A program made the position numbers and the translations under genes. DNA of 21,604 bases from JAHECQ01 sp047638695. GTDB lineage: Bacteria > Actinomycetota > Acidimicrobiia > Acidimicrobiales > SZUA-35. This document shows positions 14,263 to 21,604 of the stretch, piece by piece; position 1 is the first letter of the stretch; every line of letters begins with the position of its first letter. Location of the stretch: assembly GCA_047638695.1 (NCBI GenBank), contig JBLINY010000077.1:1-21604 (forward strand), in the 5' to 3' direction. The notes beneath the pieces are model-generated. The model was not told the origin of the DNA, did not search any database, and worked only from the letters and a program-made list of their open reading frames with translations.

Positions 14263-15951
14263 ATGACCACAAGCCAGGACAACGAAACCCTCGTCATAAA
14301 AGGGGGCACCGTCATCGACGGTTCCGGTTCACCGGGATACCTCGCCGACGTCGCCATCGTCGCAGGCAAGATCACCGAAATCGGCGAGAACCTCACGGGC
14401 GACCGGGTGTTGGAGGCCGACGGCTGCGTCGTCGCCCCCGGCTTTATCGACATCCACACCCACTACGACGCGCAGGTCTTCTGGGACCCTGCCCTCACAC
14501 CGTCGTGCTACCACGGTGTAACCACCGTGGTCGGTGGCAACTGTGGTTTCTCGCTTGCCCCCATTCGCCCCACCGACCACGCCCTCATGGCCAACACCAT
14601 GGAGAAGGTCGAGGACATGAACCCGGCCACGCTGCTCGAAGGTGTGCCGTGGGACTTCGAGACCTTCGGCGAGTACCTCCAGTCGGTCGAGCGGCATGGA
14701 ACCGTCCTCAACTTCGGCGCCTACATCGGGCACACCGCGGTGCGCCTCTACGCCATGGGCGACGACGCCGTCGGCCGCCCGGCCGAAGGTGCCGAGCTCG
14801 AAACCATGGCCGAGATCATTCGCGATGCGATGGACGCTGGCGCCGTCGGCTTCGCCACCAGTTTCGCCGCCACGCATCTGGGCGCCGATGGCAACCCGAT
14901 CCCGAGCCGCTACGCAGACCGGGCCGAACTCGAAGCTCTTTTCCAAGCCGTTGCCGATACCGGACGAGGCATCATCGGCGTCAACGGCGGCGACAACCTC
15001 TCGCTACGCGACAACTACACCCTCCAGAAGCAGATCGGCATTCCGTTCACCTATACGGCCGTGCTGACCAATCCCAAGGGAAGTCATCTCAAGGCGCTCG
15101 AAATCAACCGGCAGGGATGGGAAGACGGCGCCGAAGTCTGGCCCCAGGTCAGCTGCCGCCCACTCACCTTCGCCATGACGATGGTCGAACCCTTCACCCT
15201 CAACACCAACCCGGTCTTCGCCGAGCTGTCGGCCGGTGGGCTCGACGCTCGCCGAGCCGCCTACGCGGATCCCGCCTGGCGTGACCGCGCACGAGCAGAG
15301 TGGGACGCGAAGTCAGCATTCCGGCCTCGTTGGTCGACCATGATCATCGGAGAATCGGAAGCCAATGCCCCTCTGATCGGGCGTCGAGTCACCGATATTG
15401 GCGAAGAACGCGGCATCGACGCCTTTGACGCACTCTTGGATCTTGCCCTCGACGAGCCCGATCTCATGCTGCGGATCAAAGTCGTCGTGGCCAACGACGA
15501 CGAAGCCGGCGTCACCACGTTGCTTCAGGATGAGCACACAACACTCGGTCTTTCCGATGCCGGTGCCCACGTCGGACAGCTTTGCGACGCTCCCCAGGCG
15601 ACCGACCTACTGGGCAACTGGGTCCGCGACCGGGGAACGCTGCCGATCGAAACAGCCGTACGCAAGCTCACCGGCCAACAGGCTGACCTGTTCGGCTTCG
15701 AGGATCGGGGCTATCTCCGTCCTGGCTACTGCGCCGACGTGACCGTCTTCGATCCGGCGACCATTGATCCGGGACCGGTTCGCCGGGTGCGAGACTTCCC
15801 GGCCAACGCCGAGCGGTTGACCGCCGACGCGCCGGTCGGCATTCGGCACGTACTCGTCAACGGACGAACCATTCAGGTCGACGGAGTTCAGGTCCCCGAC
15901 GTACTGGCCGAGTGCCCAGGCCAGCTGGTCCGACCCGCAGCTCGGAAATAG
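14263..15951 (+). CDS. D-aminoacylase-like amidohydrolase (N-acyl-D-amino-acid deacylase family)
   Basis: A 562-residue amidohydrolase-superfamily enzyme. It starts with the usual small beta domain (LVIKGGTVIDGSGSPGYLADVAI), then the metal motif H65-T-H67 (GFIDIHTHYD), Cys94 in GGNCGFS (the bridging metal ligand in D-aminoacylase) and D432 in LSDAGAH. The C-terminus returns to the beta domain (GYCADVTVFDPATI). The His ligands that D-aminoacylase carries in the middle strands are not found: 235-275 contains VNGGDN and FTYTAVLTN instead, so the metal site may be mononuclear or different. It likely hydrolyses an N-acyl amino acid or cyclic amide in the cytoplasm. AGGGG lies upstream of ATG 14263. 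It stops 1 bp before the convergent oxidoreductase gene. Confidence 0.86.
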   Translation: MTTSQDNETLVIKGGTVIDGSGSPGYLADVAIVAGKITEIGENLTGDRVLEADGCVVAPGFIDIHTHYDAQVFWDPALTPSCYHGVTTVVGGNCGFSLAPIRPTDHALMANTMEKVEDMNPATLLEGVPWDFETFGEYLQSVERHGTVLNFGAYIGHTAVRLYAMGDDAVGRPAEGAELETMAEIIRDAMDAGAVGFATSFAATHLGADGNPIPSRYADRAELEALFQAVADTGRGIIGVNGGDNLSLRDNYTLQKQIGIPFTYTAVLTNPKGSHLKALEINRQGWEDGAEVWPQVSCRPLTFAMTMVEPFTLNTNPVFAELSAGGLDARRAAYADPAWRDRARAEWDAKSAFRPRWSTMIIGESEANAPLIGRRVTDIGEERGIDAFDALLDLALDEPDLMLRIKVVVANDDEAGVTTLLQDEHTTLGLSDAGAHVGQLCDAPQATDLLGNWVRDRGTLPIETAVRKLTGQQADLFGFEDRGYLRPGYCADVTVFDPATIDPGPVRRVRDFPANAERLTADAPVGIRHVLVNGRTIQVDGVQVPDVLAECPGQLVRPAARK

Positions 15952-15952
15952 G

Positions 15953-16807
15953 TCAGCCAGAGTTCATCTGGTGTTGCCGCACGATGTTGGCCGCCTCGGA
16001 AATTGCCTCGAGGGCGTCAATGTCGTGCGGATCATGCAGGGCAATAGTCACCTGGTCGACCCCAATCGACGCCAACTCGACCATGCGGCCGGCAGCGTCC
16101 TCTGGAGTACCGACGAGGGCTCGATCGAGGATGGCCGGAAGGTCTTCCTCGGAGCCCCGTTCAGACGTGACCTGCCGGAGCAGTTGATCGAGGCCTGGCT
16201 TGGTCGTTGCCACGAACGCATCGATTTCAAGCGAGCGCGCAATCTCTCGGCCGTCAAGAACTTCCATCATCTGATCGTTCTGTTCTTGGAACTCCGTCGG
16301 TGTACAGAACGAGGTCTCCCAAACGTCGCCATGTTCGGCTGCAAGCCCCATGGCTCGACGGCCACGGGCTGCAATCGTCAGGGGAATTTTCGGGCCAGAC
16401 CACCATCGCTGAAGGTCGCCAAGGGCCGTCTCCAGATCTGAGAACCGTTGGTCGTAGTCGGCGTACTGGATAGCAAACGGCTCCCACCAGGGGCGGCCGA
16501 ACGCGGCAGCGGCGCCCACACCGGTACGAAAGTCGAGCCGGCCCTTCGATACCGCAGCAACTGTCGCTGCTTGTTTGGCCAGTAGGACCGTGCTCCGATA
16601 CGTCGGCAGGACGTTCGTGATGACCGGGCCGAGGTTGATCCGTTCCGTTGCATTCGCGAGAGCGCCAAGCGTCGTCCAACAATCCAGATTGAGATCATGC
16701 GGCGACTCGCCGTAGTAGAACGCGTCAAGGCCGAGCGACTCGGCCAAGCGACACGTCGCTTCGACCTGCTCAAATCGCGACGACCACACCTCCAACGCAA
16801 ATCGCAC
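15953..16807 (-). CDS. LLM-class F420-type oxidoreductase (second paralogue)
   Basis: A 284-residue luciferase-like protein: CRLAESLGLDAFYYGESPHD at about 19-38, ATERINLGPVITNVLPTYRS, QAATVAAVSKGRLDFRTGVG at about 80-99, then IPLTIAARGRRAMGLAAEHGDVWE and a C-terminal VGTPEDAAGRMVELASIGVDQVTIAL, all typical of F420/FMN-dependent family members. It differs in sequence from the paralogue at 5626-6489 and belongs to another subgroup, closer to methylene-tetrahydromethanopterin-reductase-like proteins. GTG at 16807 has GAGG upstream at suitable spacing. Only 7 bp separate it from the preceding gene on the same strand, so the two form an operon. The substrate is unknown. Confidence 0.87.
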   Translation of the reverse strand: MRFALEVWSSRFEQVEATCRLAESLGLDAFYYGESPHDLNLDCWTTLGALANATERINLGPVITNVLPTYRSTVLLAKQAATVAAVSKGRLDFRTGVGAAAAFGRPWWEPFAIQYADYDQRFSDLETALGDLQRWWSGPKIPLTIAARGRRAMGLAAEHGDVWETSFCTPTEFQEQNDQMMEVLDGREIARSLEIDAFVATTKPGLDQLLRQVTSERGSEEDLPAILDRALVGTPEDAAGRMVELASIGVDQVTIALHDPHDIDALEAISEAANIVRQHQMNSG

Positions 16808-16814
16808 CTTCGCC

Positions 16815-18017
16815 TCAGATCAGGGTGCCGGCGGGCGGCTTAACGCCCAGCATCATCTGACCATGCAGCTCACCGGCCCGGTCGTAGTCGAACAGTACGT
16901 GCCCAGACAGCGTTCCGATATCTCGTCGGAACCGTTGCAGGGGCGCATCAAGGAAATGGCTCGACGCGCCGGCCCCGTCGGCAGCCAGGTTGCCAACCTG
17001 CTTCACCAAATCGACGATATGGGCGCAGTCCATACGCATCCGTACCCTCGTTGCCGGATCATGGAACGACCCGCCGTGCAGCGGAGCGCACAAGTCCTCT
17101 ACCAAAACATCGAACATGAGCCTGGCCGAACGCATGATCGAAGCAGCTCGAGCCAGGCGGATCTGGGAAGCGCTGGCCTCGCGCTGCTTGCCACCGAACA
17201 TGAGCGTCCGGCCTTCGAGCACTTCTTGGAAGAGCTCAACCATCCGCTCGCCGCCGCCCACCGCGGTGGCCGTGGCATCGACCGACAGCAGGTTGAGCAT
17301 GTCCAGCCGATAGAGCGGGTTGTCGTTGGCCAGCTGTCCCGGAGCCTCTCGCTTCGAAATCTGTCGGTGGGTTACCGCACGCCGGTCGGGAACAAACGCA
17401 TTGGCGACCAACATGTCGTTGCTGCCGGTGGCCCGCATTCCGTCGGTGTGCCACACGTCGAACACCTCGACGTCCGATAGGGGCAAAAGAACCAGCAGTA
17501 GCTCGGGCGACGAGCCATCGCTGACTGCGGTCAGCAGCGCCCATTCGGAGTGCATGACGCCGGTTCCCCACTGCCACCGGCCAGAGAGCTCCCAGCCACC
17601 TTTTACCTTGGTGGCTTGGCCCGTCGGGGCCAGGGTTGCTGGCGCCAGAGCGTAGTTGCGGTCAGCCCATACTTCGGCTTGGGTTTCGAGGTCGAACAAG
17701 CCGAACTGCCAGTTGTGGTGGTTCAGGAAGGCGGCCACCCACGCGCTGGCGACATCACCCTTTGCCATTTCCCGCACCATGTGAGGAATCACGTCGAAGT
17801 CGAGTTCACGACCGCCAAAGCGGGCTGGTACGAGGCTGGTGAAGAACTCCGATTCGATGATGGCATCCCATGCCGGAGGGCTGAGCCGCCGCAGCGTCTC
17901 GCCCGCAGTGGCTTCGGCCGCGAAGACGTTCCCCACCTTCGAAGCGGTCGACAGAAGAGCCTCTTGGTTGGATGACTCGCGGTTGGTTGACGGCTCGCTC
18001 GCTTGTTGCGGCGTCAC
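16815..18017 (-). CDS. Acyl-CoA-dehydrogenase-fold flavin monooxygenase (HsaA-like, group D)
   Basis: A 400-residue protein of the acyl-CoA dehydrogenase fold. The N-terminal helices contain LVPARFGGRELDFDVIPHMVREMAKGDVASAWV (about 61-94). The middle beta domain has GQATKVKGGWELSGRWQWGTGV, followed by the DGMRATGSNDMLVANAFVP block. The C-terminal helical bundle resembles the type-2 acyl-CoA dehydrogenase C-terminal domain found in HsaA and 4-hydroxyphenylacetate 3-monooxygenase-type oxygenases, which use reduced FMN/FAD from a separate reductase. I see no dedicated flavin reductase nearby. The first 30 or so residues are polar and variable. The start is GTG 18017, with only a weak GAAGG upstream. 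It is the promoter-proximal gene of a two-gene operon with the oxidoreductase 7 bp downstream. An acyl-CoA dehydrogenase function is less likely but not excluded. Confidence 0.8.
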   Translation of the reverse strand: MTPQQASEPSTNRESSNQEALLSTASKVGNVFAAEATAGETLRRLSPPAWDAIIESEFFTSLVPARFGGRELDFDVIPHMVREMAKGDVASAWVAAFLNHHNWQFGLFDLETQAEVWADRNYALAPATLAPTGQATKVKGGWELSGRWQWGTGVMHSEWALLTAVSDGSSPELLLVLLPLSDVEVFDVWHTDGMRATGSNDMLVANAFVPDRRAVTHRQISKREAPGQLANDNPLYRLDMLNLLSVDATATAVGGGERMVELFQEVLEGRTLMFGGKQREASASQIRLARAASIMRSARLMFDVLVEDLCAPLHGGSFHDPATRVRMRMDCAHIVDLVKQVGNLAADGAGASSHFLDAPLQRFRRDIGTLSGHVLFDYDRAGELHGQMMLGVKPPAGTLI

Positions 18018-18245
18018 TGTGCGTCGCCTTCGGTTTCTGACGGGAGATCCGGATCGAACCAGAGATCGGGTGCCGCCACGGGGTCACCCCGCAGAAACCC
18101 GGTCTGCCCCAACCTAACGATTGCGCATGACTCCGACAACGACGGCCGATCGCTCATCGAAGGCACGACTCAAGACGCATGGCATCAGCTCCTGGACATC
18201 GTTCTGGTGAGATCCGAAGCTACCCCGCGGATCAAACAGCCGTCA
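18018..18245. other. Non-coding or decayed DNA upstream of the monooxygenase gene
   Basis: No convincing gene was seen on either strand. A short plus-strand frame from ATG 18127 (MTPTTTADRSSKARLKTHG...) stops after about 27 codons and could be the lost N-terminus of the MFS remnant that follows, but similarity there is too weak to claim. The promoter of the minus-strand operon should be here; I could not pick a clear one. Confidence 0.4.
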
Positions 18246-18385
18246 CTGCATCCACCCTCGACTATCGCTGCCTTCCCCCGTGAGAAGCTCCTCACGGGAT
18301 CGCAATCTGGGGTGCCATCGGACCATCGCTGGGCGGGCTGATAGTTAACTCGGTCAGCTGGCGTTGGGCCTTCTTCATCAATCAA
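18246..18385 (+). pseudogene. Remnant of an MFS drug-exporter gene (DHA2/EmrB-like)
   Basis: Two pieces in different frames belong together. Frame one (18255-18296) gives PSTIAAFPREKLLT, and frame two (18296-18385) gives GIAIWGAIGPSLGGLIV, then NSVSWRWAFFINQ. This is the helix 4-5 region of the 14-helix drug:proton antiporters, with motif C (GPxxGG) and the conserved SWRWxFFIN block. The frames are joined by a frameshift at about 18296, and a few residues usually found between IWGA and GPSLGG are missing. No other part of a transporter is recognisable around it. It is a dead fragment. Confidence 0.6.
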
Positions 18386-18466
18386 CACAGGACCGACTCG
18401 CCAATGCTCAATCCCGAGCCCTGCTCTCCGGGCAACTTCCATTGGGGGACTTTGGTGATGTTCAGT

Positions 18467-18697
18467 TCAGGAACCAGCGACTTCTCGCCGACTAGCGAAA
18501 TCGTTGACGCCAATCTGAGCGCGAATTTCCTCGCTGCGCTCCATTGCGGTGGCATCAAAGGGCGTTCCTGTGCCGTCGGCGATGCGAGTCATCATGTGAA
18601 AGTTGGCGCTGACCGCTGCCGCCCATCGAGCGACGACGTCTCGATGAGCGGCAAGGAGGTCGACGCGAATCGGCAGCTCGGTTTCGTACACGTCCAT
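18467..18697 (-). CDS. Small hypothetical ORF or gene fragment
   Basis: A 76-residue frame from ATG 18697 to TGA at 18467, starting MDVYETELPIRVDLLAAH and ending NDFASRREVAGS. Codon use is like real genes here (third positions mostly G/C), and the sequence looks like a soluble helical protein rather than a shadow frame. I do not recognise the family. It has no clear ribosome binding site and is short. It lies in the decayed stretch before the amine oxidase gene and points away from it. It may be the end of a lost gene. The frame is open in the other direction to 18892, inside the amine oxidase gene, which is unlikely to be real. Confidence 0.35.
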   Translation of the reverse strand: MDVYETELPIRVDLLAAHRDVVARWAAAVSANFHMMTRIADGTGTPFDATAMERSEEIRAQIGVNDFASRREVAGS

Positions 18698-18751
18698 GAT
18701 CCAGTATCGGTGCCCTAGGCTCCCGTCACCAACCGAAAGTAACGAGGGGCC

Positions 18752-20659
18752 ATGACGAACCTGAGTGATCCAATCACCGCGCTTCACCCACTCGAGCGAC
18801 TGAGCGAGGCCGAGACCTCGGCCGCAGTCGCGCTCGTCAAGGCACACGATGCCTTTGGCACACGCATGCGCTTTGCCAGCGCCGATCTGCACGAGCCAGC
18901 AAAAGACACCGTGTTGTCGTTCGAGGTCGGCACACTCTTCGACCGCAGCGTCGACATGGTGCTCTTCAACGGTGCCGACGGATCAACCCACGAGGTGAGC
19001 GTCTCGCTGTCGAGCCGCACGGTGGTCCGTTGGGAACGGCTTGAGGGTGTGCAGCCTTCGATCATCCTCGACGAGTTCACTGAGCCCGAGATCGCCATCA
19101 AGGACGACCCCGGTTTTCAAGCGGCCATGGCCAAGCGCGGTGTCACCGACATGGATCTCGTCACCGTCGACCCATGGTCGGCCGGAAACTACGGCGACCC
19201 CTTCGAGTCGAATAATCGGATCATCCGAGGCCTCGTGTGGGTACATGCCAAGCCCGGCGACAATCAGTACGCCCGACCCATCGATGGGCTCACCGTTGTC
19301 TTCGACCTCACCGAATCGAAGATCCTTCGAATCGACGATGAACGGGTCCTACCCGTACCAAGCGAGGATGCTGAATGGTCACGGCAATTCACAGACGAGC
19401 AACGCAGCGGCCTAAAACCGCTCGAAATCACCCAACCAGAAGGCGCCAGCTTCACGCTTGATGGCGACCTCCTCAGCTGGCAGAAGTGGGACCTGCGGAT
19501 CGGTTGGACCACCCGAGAAGGACTGGTGATAAACACCGTCACCTACACCGAAGGCGACGACGTCCGACCCGTGCTGTATCGCGCCTCGCTGGCCGAGATG
19601 ACGGTTCCCTACGGCGACAACTCGTCGACTCAGGCCCGCAAGAATGCGTTTGATGTTGGCGAGTACGGCCTGGGAATGCTGGCGAATTCGTTGGCCCTTG
19701 GCTGCGACTGTCTCGGCGAAATCCACTATCTCGATGCCCACTTCTGTGACGCCGCAGGCGAAATTGTGACCGTGCCTCAGGCCATCTGCATTCACGAGGA
19801 AGACACCGGTATCTCTTGGAAGCATTTCGATTTCCGAACCGAGGCGACCGAAGTGCGTCGACTACGGCGACTTGTGGTGTCGTTCATCGCCACCGTCGGC
19901 AACTACGAGTACGGCATCTACTGGTACTTCTACCAAGACGGACGAATCGAGAACGAGATCAAGCTCACGGGGATCCTCAGTACCGGCGGGCTCAATACCG
20001 GCGAAGACACGGTCTACGGAACCAAACTCGGTGAGAACCTCTACGCCCCGAACCATCAGCACTTCTTCTGCACCCGCCTCGATATGACGGTGGATGGGCT
20101 GGCCAACTCTGTGGTCGAAGTTGACACCGTGCCGGCCCCGGCAGGCGACAACCCCTATGGCAACGCCTTCCACGCCTCGGCGACTGTTTTGTCCACCGAA
20201 GCACTGGGGCAGCGACGCATCGATCCGCTTGCTGCCCGCTTCTGGAAGGTCATCAGCAATGGGCGCACCAACAAGATGGGTCAGCCGACGGGCTACAAGT
20301 TGATCGCCGGCGAGAACTGCCTGCCGTTCGCCACCGAGGAATCATCCATAAGGGCCAGGGCCGGCTACATGTGGAACCACCTATGGGTGACGCCCTATGC
20401 AGCTGACGAACGCCATCCGGCCGGCGACTATCCCAATCAGTCAGCCGGCGGCGAGGGTCTCCCACGATGGACGACCGCCGATCGAAACATCGAAAACACC
20501 GACGTCGTGCTCTGGTACACGATGGGCCACAACCACCTACCCAGCCTCGAGGATTGGCCCGTCATGCCGGTTGCCAATATCGGGTTCACCCTCAAGCCAA
20601 GCGGCTTCTTCGATCGCAGCCCGGCCATGGACCTGCCCCCATCAAACCACTGCGCCTAG
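18752..20659 (+). CDS. Copper-containing primary-amine oxidase (TPQ)
   Basis: A 635-residue copper amine oxidase of normal bacterial length. The topaquinone precursor is Tyr385 in G-N384-Y385-E386-Y; the catalytic base is Asp301 (AFDVGEYGLG); the copper ligands are His435, His437 (NHQHFF) and His595 (MGHNHLPSLEDWPVMP). Both N-terminal small domains (N2/N3) seem present before the catalytic domain. It converts a primary amine, O2 and water to an aldehyde, ammonia and H2O2; TPQ forms by self-processing with Cu and O2. No signal peptide is visible, so it should be cytoplasmic like the Arthrobacter enzymes. GAGGGG lies just upstream of ATG 18752. It ends in a CTAG shared with the convergent transporter gene. 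The amine substrate is not identifiable. Confidence 0.95.
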   Translation: MTNLSDPITALHPLERLSEAETSAAVALVKAHDAFGTRMRFASADLHEPAKDTVLSFEVGTLFDRSVDMVLFNGADGSTHEVSVSLSSRTVVRWERLEGVQPSIILDEFTEPEIAIKDDPGFQAAMAKRGVTDMDLVTVDPWSAGNYGDPFESNNRIIRGLVWVHAKPGDNQYARPIDGLTVVFDLTESKILRIDDERVLPVPSEDAEWSRQFTDEQRSGLKPLEITQPEGASFTLDGDLLSWQKWDLRIGWTTREGLVINTVTYTEGDDVRPVLYRASLAEMTVPYGDNSSTQARKNAFDVGEYGLGMLANSLALGCDCLGEIHYLDAHFCDAAGEIVTVPQAICIHEEDTGISWKHFDFRTEATEVRRLRRLVVSFIATVGNYEYGIYWYFYQDGRIENEIKLTGILSTGGLNTGEDTVYGTKLGENLYAPNHQHFFCTRLDMTVDGLANSVVEVDTVPAPAGDNPYGNAFHASATVLSTEALGQRRIDPLAARFWKVISNGRTNKMGQPTGYKLIAGENCLPFATEESSIRARAGYMWNHLWVTPYAADERHPAGDYPNQSAGGEGLPRWTTADRNIENTDVVLWYTMGHNHLPSLEDWPVMPVANIGFTLKPSGFFDRSPAMDLPPSNHCA

Positions 20660-21604
20660 GTCATCTCGGGGGGCCGGCTAACGACAGCGGCAACCGCGCC
20701 TAACACAATCAGCCCACCAAAGACTTGCTGTGCTGTAAAGCGTTCACCGTTGATGGGCCACGCCGCCACTACGGCGACCACGGTCATACCCAACAGGTAC
20801 AGCGACGAGCGCGACGCAGGGATGAACTTCTGTACCCAGCTCATCAACGTGTGACTGAAGATCCCGACCACACCGGCGACATAGAAGAGATAGATCCAGT
20901 CGACACCCCCGAGCTGACCGAAGTCAGACGGGTCAGTGAAGACAAGAGCGAAAGGGGTCACGAAGAGGGCGGAGAACAGCGTTGACCCCGACATCCACTC
21001 GAGCGGATGAATATCCGTTGTCGACCGCACCTGGCGATTCCGAAGGTAGTAGCCGGTAAAGCTCAGCAAGGAGACGACTCCACCAAACAGCCCAAGAGGC
21101 TCGATTCGGACATCCGGACCATTACCGAGGACCACAACGCAAACACCGGCGATACCGACAATGGTCCAGCCAATGTGCCATGGTCCGGCTTTCTCCCCCA
21201 GCCATCGACCAGCCACCACCAGCACCACCCCGGGCTGAAGTGCCATCAGCACCGACAGCACGGCAACCGATGCGTGCTGAAGCGAAATAAAGACGAACAC
21301 CATGTTCATGCCGAAAAGACCGCCGGCCAGCCACGTGAGCTTCAGCGTTTCCTTGCTCACTCTGTGCCCGGTGGCGTAGGTGACGGCGAACAGGATCGGC
21401 ACTGACGCCCAAAAACGAGTAGCCGCTATAACGAGCGGGGGCGCCGTGATCAGCTTCGAGATCGGTGGGCCCAGGCCCCAGATGAGGATGATGCCAGCCA
21501 GGGTCAAGCCGGGAGCACGGGAATCGAGGCTCGACCTAGAGGCCGGCGTCGGATGCCCTCCAGGCGGTCCTGGCGGACTTCTGGTCGTTGACGACCAATC
21601 GACT
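20656..21604 (-). CDS. EamA/DMT-family transporter, start probably beyond the right edge
   Basis: A ten-helix drug/metabolite transporter made of two EamA repeats. The visible part has helix 1 (LAGIILIWGLGPPISKLI), the first repeat ending near SLQHASVAVLSVLMALQPGVVLVV...WLGEKAGPWHIGWTIVGIAGVCVVVLG, and the second repeat with FYVAGVVGIFSHTLMSWVQKFIPASRSSLYLLGMTVVAVVAAWPINGERFTAQQVFGGLIVLGAVAAVV. The TTG at 21507 could be a start (283 residues) but has no ribosome binding site, and the frame is open with a Pro/Ser-rich tail to the window edge, so the true start is probably outside. It sits in the cytoplasmic membrane and moves a small metabolite; the substrate is unknown. It converges on the amine oxidase gene with overlapping stop codons. 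Confidence 0.87.
   Translation of the reverse strand, partial: VDWSSTTRSPPGPPGGHPTPASRSSLDSRAPGLTLAGIILIWGLGPPISKLITAPPLVIAATRFWASVPILFAVTYATGHRVSKETLKLTWLAGGLFGMNMVFVFISLQHASVAVLSVLMALQPGVVLVVAGRWLGEKAGPWHIGWTIVGIAGVCVVVLGNGPDVRIEPLGLFGGVVSLLSFTGYYLRNRQVRSTTDIHPLEWMSGSTLFSALFVTPFALVFTDPSDFGQLGGVDWIYLFYVAGVVGIFSHTLMSWVQKFIPASRSSLYLLGMTVVAVVAAWPINGERFTAQQVFGGLIVLGAVAAVVSRPPEMT

Overview
The window is GC-rich (most 60-base rows I counted are 60-70% G+C) and densely packed, and it reads like a chromosomal segment of an F420-using, high-GC actinobacterium. The evidence is two luciferase-like F420-type oxidoreductases, a single-chain biotin-dependent acyl-CoA carboxylase, a fused CaiB/BaiF CoA-transferase, and several starts that look leaderless (a -10 box about 7 nt before the start codon with no ribosome binding site). 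An uncultured member of the Acidimicrobiia or a relative is my guess. No rRNA, tRNA, CRISPR array, transposase or integrase was seen.

Layout. 1-420 is a distinctly AT-richer patch (about 35-50% G+C by row) with a truncated lipoprotein gene on the minus strand. 684-3131 (+) is a two-domain CoA-transferase. 3231-5656 (+) is a translationally coupled pair: a CsoR/CstR-family thiol or metal sensor and an RND/MMPL-type exporter, behind a promoter whose -10 box lies in a perfect inverted repeat. 12424-5626 (-) is a run of four same-strand catabolic genes: acyl-CoA carboxylase, short-chain dehydrogenase, cytoplasmic sulfatase and F420-type oxidoreductase. A MerR regulator (12522-13388, +) diverges from this run and has a classic CCTCA...TGAGG operator. 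13385-14074 is a gene graveyard holding two internally deleted remnants, a transglutaminase-like gene and a mercuric-reductase-like flavoprotein. 14263-15951 (+) is a D-aminoacylase-like amidohydrolase. 18017-15953 (-) is a two-gene operon of a group D-type flavin monooxygenase/acyl-CoA-dehydrogenase-fold protein and a second F420-type oxidoreductase. 18018-18751 is largely decayed DNA with a frameshifted MFS exporter remnant and an orphan ORF. 18752-20659 (+) is a copper/TPQ amine oxidase, convergent with an EamA/DMT transporter at the right edge; their stop codons share one CTAG.

How the genes may work together (inference). Most intact genes are catabolic enzymes for organic acids, amines, N-acyl amino acids or sulfate esters. 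The carboxylase-SDR-sulfatase-F420 oxidoreductase run could be a cassette that desulfates an alkyl or steroid-like sulfate, oxidises the alcohol and feeds a CoA-activated product onward. The sensor-exporter pair is a separate stress-response unit. The most unusual parts are the Cys-Gly-Cys sensor with its promoter-embedded operator, the CoA-transferase with only one catalytic aspartate, and the remnants that appear to be decaying by internal deletion.
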